Counted from the stretch's first letter, positions 46,782-55,395 are shown. The stretch is 64,000 nucleotides of DNA from Neobacillus sp. PS3-34 (GCF_030915465.1 NZ_CP133267.1:4701001-4765000), one strand, 5' to 3'. Made by a program: numbers and translations. Notes: a model not told the origin generated them from the sequence alone.

Positions 46782-46792
46782 ATTATACCATA
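46782..46792 (-). promoter_or_regulatory. Extended -10 promoter of the toxin gene
   Basis: The minus strand reads TATGGTATAAT, with a TG motif one base before the -10 hexamer. The start of transcription would be near 46775, giving an mRNA of about 265 bases down to the hairpin at 46523. No good -35 is seen, which is normal for extended -10 promoters. Confidence 0.6.
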
Positions 46793-46910
46793 TCTTAAAC
46801 ACGAATTAGAACAAATGTTCCTTTTTAAAGTATGTACACCACAAAAAAACACTAGGTTCTTTCGACAACTTCTCTAAATACTTAAGAACCTCCCCTAATT
46901 AATTATCAGC

Positions 46911-46963
46911 GTCAGGCACCCCTTGTGGACAAATTAAGGGTTAGTCCATTAGGGGTGCCAGAT
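46911..46963. repeat. GGCACC-type inverted repeat, diverged copy
   Basis: GGCACCCC..GTGGAC pairs with GTCCA..GGGGTGCC around AAATTAAGGGTTA. The outer TCAGGCACC resembles the perfect palindrome at 4415-4456. It lies between the toxin promoter and the secreted protein gene, with no T-tract. Confidence 0.6.
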
Positions 46964-47034
46964 GATTTAAATCCAATTAAAACACTAAAAAATGGTATGT
47001 GTTCTTTTTTTTCAATTATTAGTACTTAATGTTT

Positions 47035-47535
47035 TTAATTTCGATTTTTAATATTTTCTTCTTCACATTTCAACAATTTATAATCTATGGGCTTACCCAT
47101 TTTCTTTTGAGTTTCAATCACTGTCCATTTCTTATTTTCTAGTGTTAGTCGTATCATAACATTAGTATTATCTGTTTTCTTATAAAGAAAATAACCATTT
47201 AATGGCTTAACAAACAATCTTGGTTCCCCACGGGTATTAAGATTGCTAAAAAGTGTGATCAAGGAATTAAAATAGGTATCATCAATCTGTCCACCATATA
47301 AAATATGAGCTATTAATAAATCTTTTAGAGATAGTTCACCATAACTACTTTCATTAATATCTAAATTAAACGTTGAGATAATATCCCTCATAATACCTTT
47401 ATTATAAAGGCTGTCCCTAACCTTCGCTTGTTCCTGACACTCTGGAGATAACACAAGTCTACCTTCAGCATAAAAAACACCAGGATTAAACATAACAAAG
47501 ATAAATGTAAAGAGTAGAATAAGAAATTGCTTCAT
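47035..47535 (-). CDS. Secreted hypothetical protein
   Basis: The 166-residue protein starts with a Sec signal peptide (MKQFLILLFTFIFVMF, likely cut after FYAEG or nearby). The mature part has LSPECQEQAKVRDSLYNKGIM and a C-terminal Cys, and the KPLNGYFLYKKTDNTNVMIR / ENKKWTVIETQKKMGKPI segments look like a small beta domain of the kind found in stalk or NTF2-like secreted proteins. No family is recognised. RBS GAGGTGAT before the ATG. Confidence 0.7.
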   Translation of the reverse strand: MKQFLILLFTFIFVMFNPGVFYAEGRLVLSPECQEQAKVRDSLYNKGIMRDIISTFNLDINESSYGELSLKDLLIAHILYGGQIDDTYFNSLITLFSNLNTRGEPRLFVKPLNGYFLYKKTDNTNVMIRLTLENKKWTVIETQKKMGKPIDYKLLKCEEENIKNRN

Positions 47536-47668
47536 TTATAAAATCACCTCAATTATTTTTACATATCTTTCTCTATAATTGAGATTAATATCCTTTGTAA
47601 ACAAGCCTTGTATTTGAACACTCAATTTGCTTTATTTCCTGTATCATCCTTTTAATAACGAACTATCA

Positions 47669-48060
47669 TTATTCTCGATCAGGACTATTCACCATGATAC
47701 CAGCTACTTGTGTTAACCGATCATAAAATTCAGCTCCTGCGGGGTTTTCAAATAACCCTATTTCTTCAAAGGCTTCCTTCATACAGCACAGCCAGCACTG
47801 AGCTCTTTTCGGTGTTACTTCAAACGGAAGGTGCCGGTATCTCATTGCTGGTGGCGAAATTCCTGGCTGTACAATGCTGGTCCTCCCAAAAATTGCGGCA
47901 GAAACATCCGCTGCTTCCTCTTGATTTCTTCCATATCGCCCAAAAATAACGGCATCAAATCCGGATCATCATAGACACGAGGGTAAAAGGCATCAACCAG
48001 TTTATCTATTGTTTCCTGTCCGCCGATTTCGTTATATAAAGATTTAAATGAAAAATCCAT
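47669..48060 (-). pseudogene. yjbI: Group II truncated haemoglobin (YjbI/GlbO), 1-base frameshift near 47850
   Basis: YNEIGGQETIDKLVDAFYPRVYDD and LPQFLGGPALYSQEF are the haem-pocket blocks of group II truncated haemoglobins. Restoring one C in CACC/AGC gives HPAMRYRHLPFEVTPKRAQC and CMKEAFEEIGLFENPAGAEF, completing about 130 residues, the normal length. The proximal His lies in the restored RYRHLPF block. Family members bind oxygen or nitric oxide and may act as peroxidases. The ATG at 48060 has GGTGAT upstream. An Fnr-like palindrome precedes it. Confidence 0.87.
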
Positions 48061-48116
48061 TTTTATCACCATCTTTTGTTTTTTCTTTGATTATATAGAA
48101 ATAACCAATGATGAAT

Positions 48117-48132
48117 GGTGATTTACATCACA
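48117..48132. promoter_or_regulatory. Fnr/CRP-type box GGTGA-TTTACA-TCACA before the haemoglobin gene
   Basis: It matches the Bacillus Fnr consensus TGTGA-N6-TCACA with one mismatch and lies 57 bases upstream of the truncated haemoglobin start. Oxygen- or nitric-oxide-dependent control would suit the gene. No regulator gene is nearby. Confidence 0.5.
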
Positions 48133-48183
48133 CTTAGAAAACAAATAGCTTCAGATGAACTTTAATATATCTGAATTCACTTA

Positions 48184-48353
48184 GGAGGATGCGAACCGCA
48201 GCTGCGCGTTCACTTAAACGCTGCCCTAAGAGTTGGGCTAACGAAAGAAGAAATTATTGAAGCACTTCTCCAATGTTCACCTTACACTGGTTTCCAAAGG
48301 TATTGAACTCTGTCAGTGTAGCAAAACAGGTTTTTAATCAGGCAGAGGAATAA
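48184..48353 (+). pseudogene. C-terminal fragment of a carboxymuconolactone decarboxylase-like (AhpD fold) protein
   Basis: The frame reads EPQLRVHLNAALRVGLTKEE and IIEALLQCSPYTGF, then needs one base (TTTCC/AAAGG near 48295) to continue as PKVLNSVSVAKQVFNQAEE and a stop. This is the C-terminal third of a CMD-domain protein; the catalytic CxxC-type N-terminal part is absent, so it is truncated at its 5' side as well as frameshifted. Real decay, not only a sequence error. Confidence 0.65.
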
Positions 48354-48552
48354 TGCAACAGGGAAAATCGCGTTAATCGTAGAATATTTTAATGGTAAAA
48401 CGCAGAAAATTTTGCTAATCAGCAGGGAAGAAGTAAGGCAGGTACTTTTGCCCCTAACACAAGTATAATCATAACGGTTCTTCGTCCTTTTATTTTTACT
48501 AAAAACCCATTAAGGATTTCTATTTCGATATTCCTAATACCTGCCTTTTCCA
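48354..48552. other. Gene-free interval in the decayed zone
   Basis: No gene, terminator or repeat can be supported here. Confidence 0.4.
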
Positions 48553-48714
48553 CTAAACTGTCCCTTTAGTCGAACAAGAAAGTATTAAATTATCAAGTTC
48601 CGAACCACACCAAGGACAAAAATCAATGATAATACTGGAAGTTCCACCATCATGTATTTTCAAACCGTAGTCATTATTTCGTTTATCAAATCCTTCAAGA
48701 AATCATGGATATTC
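48553..48714 (-). pseudogene. Fragment of a zinc-ribbon hypothetical protein (DUF6980-like)
   Basis: The minus-strand frame after an internal stop reads FDKRNNDYGLKIHDGGTSSI and IIDFCPWCGSELDN. The IHDGGTS and CPWCG blocks resemble small Bacillus zinc-ribbon proteins remembered as DUF6980, which have a further N-terminal Cys pair. A stop (CCATGATTT) and the lack of a start make it a remnant. The flanking AAGAAATCATGGAT..TTCAACAA is repeated near 48750. Confidence 0.4.
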
Positions 48715-48807
48715 AACAATACCTTTAACCATAATGATTATCGGTAATTAAGAAATCATGGATTCAACAAAAAAGACGATGGATGATCACCGCCTTAAAT
48801 GATTGTT

Positions 48808-48950
48808 TTATCTTTCTGTAAATTTATTTTTGAAATAAAGGTAATCAACCTTATGTTTTGTGGCCATTAGTTGTGATGCAAGTATTGCGGTGTAGATAGT
48901 TGTTAATAGTATGCCAAAAATATCCCAATTAATGAGTCCTTGTTATTCAA
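48808..48950 (-). pseudogene. Small membrane protein, 47 residues, 1-base frameshift near 48914
   Basis: A TTG start at 48950 with GGAGG eight bases upstream opens a frame MNNKDSLIGIF. Restoring one G in TTTTTGG/CAT continues GILLTTIYTAILASQLMATK and ends FKNKFTER. The 47-residue product would have one transmembrane helix with a basic C-terminus. It was found only by reading across the indel. Family not recognised. Confidence 0.45.
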
Positions 48951-48998
48951 AATAACAACCTCCATTTCTAAAAGAATATATAGGAATTCATTTTAGAT

Positions 48999-49443
48999 TT
49001 AAGGTTTTAGAATGACTTTTATGCAATTATCGGTCCTTGTGTCAAAAACTTCGTATCCATGCTTTGCCTGGTCTAATGGAAGAACATGTGTAATTACATC
49101 ACCAATATCAACCTTTCCTTCAGTTATAAGATTGTAAAGAAAAGGCATATACGGAATAACTGGCATGCCCCGTTTTAATGTCAACATTTCTTTGGAAAAT
49201 GTCTCCTAACGGGAAACCATTATAACGTCCCCCATAAACACCGGTAATTTGGATGGTCCCAGCTTTCCGTACAGCCTGTGACGCAATGACAAGCCCGCCC
49301 ATTGCACCGCCATGAAGCTTCATTCCGGATGCAAGATATTCAAGAGGCGTCACCTTGCCGCTCATACCTGAACAATCAATAACTATATCTGCTCCACCTT
49401 GTGTTATCTCTCTTAAATATTCGCCAACGTTTTCATGAAGGTA
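48999..49443 (-). pseudogene. C-terminal fragment of a zinc-type alcohol/formaldehyde dehydrogenase
   Basis: The remaining part reads GGADIVIDCSGMSGKVTPLE, IASQAVRKAGTIQITGVYGG and MFQRN-like IFQRNVDIKTGHA, then after a shift near 49162 VIPYMPFLYNLITEGKVDIG and HVLPLDQAKHGYEVFDTRTD. These are the end of the Rossmann domain and C-terminus of an MDR alcohol dehydrogenase. The N-terminal catalytic domain is missing and a stop lies just upstream, so the gene is truncated as well as frameshifted. Confidence 0.75.
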
Positions 49444-49471
49444 TCATGGAGGTTTGCTTTTTTATGAACTT

Positions 49472-50089
49472 TTATTGGTTCCCTTTATTAACCCATTCAG
49501 CAACAGTTACAGTACGTCTCGCCTGATGTTTAACCGCTGCTTCCACTTGATTCGGATCCTTCATTTTTCCATCTTCTCCAACAGTTACACTTGTCCCGTA
49601 TGGATTTCCTCCTGCTCCAAACAAAACAGGATCGGTGTATCCTGGTGGTACGATAATTGCCCCCCAGTGCATCATAGATGTATAAAGAGCCAAAATTGTT
49701 GCTTCCTGACCTCCATGTGGATTTTGGGCAGATGTCATGGCGCTCACAACTTTATTAACGGTTTTTCCGCTAGCCCATAATCCTCCCTGTGTATCAAGAA
49801 ACTGTTTCATTTGGGAAGGAACGTTACCAAACCTGGTAGGAACGCTGAAGATAATTGCATTAGCCCATTCAATATCCCCGGAAGTCACAACAGGTATATC
49901 CTTTGTTTCCTCGGTTGTACGCCTCCATACTTCGTTTCCTTGAACAACTGATTCAGGAGCCAATTCCTGAACCTTCAATACCTTTACCTCTGCACCTGCT
50001 TCTCTTGCCCCTTCTTCAGCCCATTTTGCGAGTTGAACATTCGTACCACCCATGCTGTAGAAAATGACTGCTAATTTAACATTTGCCAA
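49472..50089 (-). CDS. wrbA: NAD(P)H:quinone oxidoreductase, WrbA type IV
   Basis: This flavodoxin-fold protein carries VFYSMGGTNVQLAKWAEEGA-like AVIFYSMGGTNVQLAKW, the WrbA signature VPTRFGNVPSQMKQFLDTQG and HGGQEATILALYTSMMHWGA. It reduces quinones by two electrons using FMN. Two TTG starts are possible. The one at 50089 has AGGAGG at ideal spacing and gives the usual length of about 205 residues; one at 50143 adds MGFFSRLFGKSPKKEVKT and has only GGTGG. It is followed by the truncated dehydrogenase. Confidence 0.87.
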   Translation of the reverse strand: MANVKLAVIFYSMGGTNVQLAKWAEEGAREAGAEVKVLKVQELAPESVVQGNEVWRRTTEETKDIPVVTSGDIEWANAIIFSVPTRFGNVPSQMKQFLDTQGGLWASGKTVNKVVSAMTSAQNPHGGQEATILALYTSMMHWGAIIVPPGYTDPVLFGAGGNPYGTSVTVGEDGKMKDPNQVEAAVKHQARRTVTVAEWVNKGNQ

Positions 50090-50143
50090 TGTTTTAACCT
50101 CCTTTTTTGGTGATTTCCCAAATAATCTTGAAAAGAAACCCAA

Positions 50144-50565
50144 ATTAACACACCACCTTTAGTAGGCAGACAAAAACATTGTTCACAATTTCACTATAAA
50201 TATGTATTTTAAACAAAAAAATGATATTTATACCGAATAAAACCAGCATAATTTTTACCAAAACCAGGTACAATACCAAGCCCCACTTGGGATATCTACA
50301 TTCAAGTACCATTATAGGTTCATTAGAATTTTGAAATTGCGGTATTTGAGTCATCACAATGATGGAAACAGGAGCTGATGCCTTGCCCAAAAACGGCTGT
50401 GAAGAAGGTAAAAAAAGAGATAACTAATGAAGTTATCCCCTTTCCGATTTAAACATTTTGAAAATCCCCTCCAAGTCACATTCCTTTCCTCCATGCGTAA
50501 CATGAAGGTTATTGTGAATGTCTATTTGAAGGGGATAATATTAAAATGCCGGTTTTTTAGTTCAT
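50144..50565. other. Gene-free stretch with a long-range inverted repeat
   Basis: An open minus-strand frame here lacks a plausible start and conserved features and is not called. TTATCCCCTT (near 50433) and AAGGGGATAA (near 50531) form a 10-base inverted repeat separated by about 90 bases. Nothing else is supportable. Confidence 0.35.
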
Positions 50566-51383
50566 TTATTTTGTTTGTGAATTTGCATTAACTAGTTGGA
50601 TCAGTGCTTCGTTGATTGGTTTAACTGGACGACCAAGAACTTTCTCAAAATCATTGCTTTCAACTTCAAGTGAACCGTTCCGAATGCTTTCTTGAATTCC
50701 TACTACAATCGGAATCACAAAATCAGGTAAACCTAATCCTTTCATGATCTCAGCAAATTTTTCGTCACTAACTTGTTGTACGGGTATTTCTTTACCCAAC
50801 GCTTTACCAAGAGCAGATGCCAATTCTTCTTGAGTTAAAAGAGGAGCCGAAAGTTCATACACTGTATTTTCATGACCGTTTCCAACAAGAACCTCTGCCG
50901 CTGCATCTGCGTAATCTTGTTGCAATGCCCAGCCTACTTTACCTTCTCCTGCAGAAGTTACCCATGGAGATCCTGCTATAGCACCTTGAATGCTTCCGAT
51001 TTCGTTTTCTAAATACCAATTGTTTATGCAAGAAAGAATATGGGATACCTGTTTTAATGATGGCTGCTTCTGTAGCAACATGAGGAGGAGCAATTAAATT
51101 TTTGCTTTCTGTTGCATTTGCTAAACTTGTGTAAGCAATAAATTTTACCCCTGCTCGTTCAGCTGCATGGACAATATTAGTATGTAGATGAATTCTGGTT
51201 TCATTATCTCCATCCGCAGAAATGATTAATAAGCGGTCAATCCCTTTAAAAGCATTATCTAGTGTTTCTGGACGGTCAAAATCTCCTTGACGAACTTCCA
51301 CTCCACGGGCACGAAGTCCTTCTGCCTTCTCTGGATTTCGAACACTTAATGCCAGCTCACTTGCAGGTAAAGAATTTAATTAT
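50566..51383 (-). pseudogene. NmrA/YtfG-like NAD(P)-binding oxidoreductase, 5'-truncated and frameshifted
   Basis: The frame enters as SLPASELALSVRNPEKAEGL, skipping the GxxGxxG nucleotide motif that should start the protein, and continues ARGVEVRQGDFDRPETLDNA and FKGIDRLLIISADG. Deleting one A at about 51023 joins TGIPYSFLHNNWYLENEIGS to the C-terminal half with EVLVGNGHENTVYELSAPLL and NGSLEVESNDFEKVLGRPVK. It is thus a decayed SDR of the YtfG/QorB group, broken at the N-terminal side near 51383. Confidence 0.75.
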
Positions 51384-51503
51384 GATTCTAGGAAACCAGA
51401 CTGTTCCCAAGATTATTCCAAATAATTTTATTTTCGCCGATTACATTATTCCCAAAGTAACAAAATATGCTGAAATAACAAATGGTAAGAAAGAATATGG
51501 TTC
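51384..51503 (+). other. Possible unrelated gene fragment joined to the NmrA remnant
   Basis: The plus-strand frame reads NLIMILGNQTVPKIIPNNFI and FADYIIPKVTKYAEITNGKK before a stop at 51505-51507. It looks protein-like but has no start here and no recognised family. It may be the 3' end of another gene brought next to the NmrA fragment by a deletion. Confidence 0.25.
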
Positions 51504-51770
51504 TTAACCTGCACCTGCATCTTTATAAGCATCCCATATGGCAAAAAAGTATACACAAGGATAAAACATAATCCATTGATAGTCAGTATAGTCAATCGCT
51601 TTTTTAATTTCACCGTTAAAACTATATAAGATCACTTCATTAAAATGAGATTTAACATTAATAATGAATTCTAATGATATAAAAGTGATCCTTTTGAAGT
51701 ATTTTCCATTCAGTAATTGACCAAACCCTGGAAAAGCGATGCACCAAAATAATCGTTCTTTTGCATCCAC
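51504..51770 (-). CDS. Small membrane protein next to DUF3231 gene
   Basis: An 88-residue protein, MDAKERLFWCIAFPGFGQLL, with a TM2-like GFGQLLNGKY motif and two or three hydrophobic segments, ending CVYFFAIWDAYKDAGAG. Proteins of this type are often found beside DUF3231 genes in Bacilli, and its gene lies 6 bases after one here. Function unknown. Confidence 0.7.
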   Translation of the reverse strand: MDAKERLFWCIAFPGFGQLLNGKYFKRITFISLEFIINVKSHFNEVILYSFNGEIKKAIDYTDYQWIMFYPCVYFFAIWDAYKDAGAG

Positions 51771-51776
51771 ATTGTT

Positions 51777-52784
51777 TTAATCCTTAGCTAAGTTTTCGTG
51801 GTCGGTGGCAGTAGGAGGTTGTTCCATCCATCCATTTTCTATTAAAAGATTCATACCATCTTCTGCAATTAATGCAATTTCCATATTCATTCGTGCGTAA
51901 TCAGCACTCAAGTCCCTTCTTTGACACATTGATAAAGCCTCTCCATAATAACCAAGTGCAGCAGATAGCAGTGTGGCTACATGGAAAAGCATAAGCTTAT
52001 CAGAAAAGGGAGGTACTGTTGAATCTGTTACTTCTGACTCAAATATCCTTGGTTCATGGAGATTCTCCTCTTCTAACATTAAACCCAGTATATGAAAGTG
52101 TCTTTTACAAAGTTTTCGAGCACGTTCGAAAAACTCTCGTACTTCTTTAGATTGGCATACTTGGCTGAATCCTAACTCTAAAACCATTTTCACCATAGTT
52201 TTTTGCATATTAAGATGTGCGCCACTGATTTCGACTGCATTAATCGGTCTACGCTTTCCGAACCAACCTGTTAAATAGTTTTGTTTCCTAATAAAATCAA
52301 TCTTTTGTTTATTATTTAATGTAGGCGGCTTACTAAGAATCCCCTTAGATAAGGCGACAGTAGTTACCCTATCATATAATTCCAATGTTTGAGAAGTACA
52401 TTCCATTAAATATTTTCTGACATCCTCACGTATACTGACACTTGTAGCACCAGCATACCTCGTCAATCCGTGAATGGACATAATTTGCAAATAAATTACC
52501 TTAAAGGTATCAGTAAATAAACTAGGGGCGTTTACTGTTACATCTTCGTCTGTGAACCCTATTGGAATAGGATAGTTTTCTTGTGTTAAAAATTGTTTCG
52601 TTCTTTCTATATGGGATTCTGATAATTGTAAGGCAAATTGAAGTAAAGCACGAGTATCTTCATCTTTAGCATCATTTATTAAATAGCGAAGAACACAACG
52701 TGACATACTGTCATTAATATATTGCGACCAGATGATACCATATTCTGAAGCATTAATTTTATCTTGATGATTAACCTGTTCCAT
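51777..52784 (-). CDS. DUF3231 family ferritin-like protein
   Basis: At 335 residues it contains two tandem helical-bundle DUF3231 repeats. In the first, MSRCVLRYLINDAKDEDTRA and SESHIERTKQFLTQENYPIP are seen; the second contains ARKLCKRHFHILGLMLEEEN. Acidic and His residues on the helices resemble diiron proteins, but metal binding is not proven. The ATG at 52784 with AGGAGGG at 11 bases is chosen; a TTG at 52793 lies too close to the ribosome site. DUF3231 proteins are characteristic of spore-formers. Coupled to the small membrane protein downstream. Confidence 0.87.
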   Translation of the reverse strand: MEQVNHQDKINASEYGIIWSQYINDSMSRCVLRYLINDAKDEDTRALLQFALQLSESHIERTKQFLTQENYPIPIGFTDEDVTVNAPSLFTDTFKVIYLQIMSIHGLTRYAGATSVSIREDVRKYLMECTSQTLELYDRVTTVALSKGILSKPPTLNNKQKIDFIRKQNYLTGWFGKRRPINAVEISGAHLNMQKTMVKMVLELGFSQVCQSKEVREFFERARKLCKRHFHILGLMLEEENLHEPRIFESEVTDSTVPPFSDKLMLFHVATLLSAALGYYGEALSMCQRRDLSADYARMNMEIALIAEDGMNLLIENGWMEQPPTATDHENLAKD

Positions 52785-53008
52785 TTGTTTCAACCCTCCT
52801 AACTTTTACAGAAATAGGTTAACCATTAACGATAATTTTATTAGTTAAAACTTCGACAAGAAAAATTCTTTTTGCCACCGCCTTTACCTTTTTGCAACTT
52901 ACCAAATGAAGGAACAGATGGCAGTAATCTAATAGTATTAATTTGTTTTGAAGGGAACAATAATCCTAGTGTTATTTAACACTAAAATTCAATGTGGAGG
53001 GATGTATT

Positions 53009-53131
53009 TTGAATACTTCATTTAAAATTTTATTGTCATCCCTGATTAGATTGTTGGTTAAAATATACTTCTTAATTGAAAAGTTTTACGCTAAGTTAAG
53101 TTTTTCATCAAGAATGCCAACTTTAGAATAG
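53009..53131 (+). CDS. Possible 40-residue basic hydrophobic peptide
   Basis: A TTG at 53009 with GGAGGG seven bases before it opens the frame NTSFKILLSSLIRLLVKIYF and ends RMPTLE. A terminator follows 40 bases downstream. The peptide is amphipathic and basic. The ribosome site and terminator make it plausible, but it could be chance; no homologue is recognised. Confidence 0.35.
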   Translation: MNTSFKILLSSLIRLLVKIYFLIEKFYAKLSFSSRMPTLE

Positions 53132-53169
53132 GGATTAAGTATTTCTGAATATTGTCTTACCACATTGTT

Positions 53170-53197
53170 AAAAAGCGAGCACACTGTGCTTGCTTTT
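53170..53197 (+). terminator. Terminator after the short open frame
   Basis: AAAAAGC..AGCAC pairs with GTGCT..GCTTTTTT around ACT, followed by CGTTAC. It supports a short plus-strand transcript. Confidence 0.65.
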
Positions 53198-53358
53198 TTC
53201 GTTACTTTAATATACAAATCAGGGCTGCCACTATGTCGTATGGGTCAATGGGATATTTCATTTGTAGTATAAAGATCTCTATTAAGTCTTATAAAACCCG
53301 AAGTTTCCCTCTTCTCAAATCAATAAGAATGGGAGAAAAAGTGGAAGAATGCGAAAAC

Positions 53359-54057
53359 TCATGAATGTAGAAAACTTTTTACGGCAGCTATGAAGGCTGG
53401 TAAGTTATCATCATGCACAAAGTGCCCCGCATGATCAATTGTCACCAATTCGCAAGTGGGAATAAGTTCAGAAACTTCTTGCAATTTATGTTGTGGAATA
53501 TGACTTGACCCACCGCCTATAATAAGAGTCGGCTTGATAATATCCTTTAGACGGGCCCACCATTGGGGATTGGGGTCATTAAGTTGCGTTAGAATCGAAG
53601 GCACTACCAGCCAATCAAATGGGAGGGAACCAGGAGGTTTAGAAGGAATCTCGATTGGCTTGTCAGGAAAAGGAGGTGGAGTGTCTTCAACAATCAACCT
53701 TTCTATCCTTGACGGAAATTTTTCTGAGAATAGATAGGATACTGTTCCTCCCATGGACTGACCGAGTAACGTAAATTGGTCTAAATTCATGGCATTCACA
53801 AAATGAAGCAAGTCATCGCACATAAGTTCAAAGGAGTAAGTGCCAACTCTTGTACTCCCACCGTGCCCTCGCTGATCCAAAGCTAAAACGCGGTAATTTT
53901 CTCCTAATGCAACTGCCACTTGATCCCATGTTTCTGCACTTTTTCCCAGTGCATGTAGTGCAACAATTGGCGCTGCAGAAGGGTGCCCGCTCTCTCGATA
54001 TTGAAAGGTGAGTCCATTCAATTCAATTTGATTTACCCGTGTTTCCATCTCGCTCAT
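53359..54057 (-). CDS. Alpha/beta hydrolase
   Basis: A 232-residue hydrolase with HALGKSAETWDQVA, ALDQRGHGGSTRVGTYSFEL and the nucleophile elbow GQSMGG (Ser about 97). The catalytic His is in DHAGHFVHDD, and the acid is probably the Asp in that region or after IGGGSSHIPQ. Small, without a lid, of the esterase/lactonase/AB-hydrolase type. It lies 184 bases after the TetR gene, same strand, so the two may be regulated together. Substrate unknown. Confidence 0.87.
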   Translation of the reverse strand: MSEMETRVNQIELNGLTFQYRESGHPSAAPIVALHALGKSAETWDQVAVALGENYRVLALDQRGHGGSTRVGTYSFELMCDDLLHFVNAMNLDQFTLLGQSMGGTVSYLFSEKFPSRIERLIVEDTPPPFPDKPIEIPSKPPGSLPFDWLVVPSILTQLNDPNPQWWARLKDIIKPTLIIGGGSSHIPQHKLQEVSELIPTCELVTIDHAGHFVHDDNLPAFIAAVKSFLHS

Positions 54058-54241
54058 CTCCTATGGCGGGATTCGTCATTTGAAACCCGATTAATTAAAT
54101 TCCCAAACGAACACATTTTAGCGAATGTGTAAGCATTGCCTGCTTATCTTCTATCAAAATGGCTTGGAGACACCTTCTTAAGAAGCGCACCATCCATTTG
54201 AATAGATTGAATATTAACTCTGTTTTCATGTGAAAGAGGGG

Positions 54242-54823
54242 TTAACAAAATTCTTGAATAATCTGTTTTTTAATTTCTTCAATCGGAAAAATTTGTGGAT
54301 AGGTAGATATCATCAACATAATACCTTGAAGCACGGATGAAAAATATAACGACCGTTGCCTTGGCTGCTGTACTCCCAGCCTTTCAAATATTTCACATTG
54401 TATCTCAAACATTCTAGCGTTTTCTTTAATAAGGAGTTTACTGTATTTAATCAACTCTTCGTCTGACTCTGGCTGAGTTTGCAGATGCAGATAGAATCGA
54501 TGGACTTCTGGATTTTGATGGATATTATCAATCGCTCCTTCGATAATGTGTTTAAGTTGCTCACTGGGTCTCTTGAGAGCGGTTGCTCCTTCCATTACTT
54601 CAACCACTTCCCTGATTCTCGCCTCGACCATTTCAGACAGCAGCTCTTCTTTTCCTTTGTAATAATTGTATAGTAACCCTTTAGAAATGCCCGCTTGTTT
54701 TGCTACATCGTGAATAGAGGTAGCATAATATCCTTGTTTAATAAATAATTCCATAGCTGCAGTACGAATATTTTGTTTTGAAAGTTGGCGAATGCGATCA
54801 TTCTCTTCGGGTGTTCGCGGCAT
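54242..54823 (-). CDS. TetR/AcrR-family transcriptional regulator
   Basis: This 193-residue protein carries the TetR helix-turn-helix: AAMELFIKQGYYATSIHDVAKQ-like sequence and GISKGLLYNYYKGKEELLSE (about residues 30-60). The C-terminal helical domain should bind a small lipophilic ligand. It is next to an alpha/beta hydrolase, a frequent pairing. A palindrome resembling TetR operators is 240 bases upstream. Confidence 0.9.
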   Translation of the reverse strand: MPRTPEENDRIRQLSKQNIRTAAMELFIKQGYYATSIHDVAKQAGISKGLLYNYYKGKEELLSEMVEARIREVVEVMEGATALKRPSEQLKHIIEGAIDNIHQNPEVHRFYLHLQTQPESDEELIKYSKLLIKENARMFEIQCEIFERLGVQQPRQRSLYFSSVLQGIMLMISTYPQIFPIEEIKKQIIQEFC

Positions 54824-55062
54824 TTTAACTTCAATCCTCCATAAAAACAGTGATTTCCTCTTATAAATATTCAGATTGTGTTAGTGTCACATTTGTTCAG
54901 CATTATCTATTTCTGTGAAACGAATTTTTGGAACTTCTCAAAAACAAGCTCCATCAGGATTATTCTGTACCATCACTGGAAGATACTCTTTACAATTAAT
55001 CTCGTAATAAATCCAATTCACCCCTTCCATAATTTAACTTAATTTACAGTTTTATTTTATTA

Positions 55063-55082
55063 TTGAATGAACGTTTAGTCAA
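55063..55082. promoter_or_regulatory. TetR-type operator candidate TTGAATGAACGTTTAGTCAA
   Basis: This 20-base imperfect palindrome is centred on AACGTT (16 of 20 positions symmetric), similar to the TGAATGA..TCATTCA type bound by FadR-like TetR regulators. It lies 240 bases before the TetR start, so its role is tentative. Confidence 0.45.
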
Positions 55083-55240
55083 TGAAAAAAATTCTGTTTG
55101 CTTAAATTAGAAAAACCTTATGGCTCTTCACAAAAATAGTCCTATTGCGTCCGGTTTATTGATATATTGACGGTATTAGAAGGGATAAAAATCAAATTTG
55201 ATATTTCGATACCATTTCCCCACTTTATCGCAAAAAAAAC

Positions 55241-55260
55241 GATGCCTAATATGGCATCGC
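55241..55260 (-). terminator. Terminator of the HAD hydrolase gene
   Basis: CGATGCC-N6-GGCATCG is followed on the minus strand by TTTTTTTTGCG. It is the first terminator after the HAD gene on the minus strand. Confidence 0.75.
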
Positions 55261-55395
55261 CTCTCTATTACCTATTTTTACACACAGTCAAATCTACATA
55301 ATATGATGGTTCAATATTATTCATGCGGGTGTACAGCATCAATAGCGTTTGTGATGTGCCATATTGTGAAGTAATACAACTTCTGATTATGTTTA

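Larger units (their letters stand above)
54824..55395. other. Non-coding region upstream of the TetR gene
   Basis: No gene is seen. It contains an imperfect operator-like palindrome and one minus-strand terminator, listed separately. The rest is A/T-rich without recognisable structure. Confidence 0.4.

Noticed and set aside
50145..50390. 81-residue hydrophobic open frame upstream of wrbA
   Set aside because: No plausible start or ribosome site, and composition typical of A/T-rich non-coding DNA.
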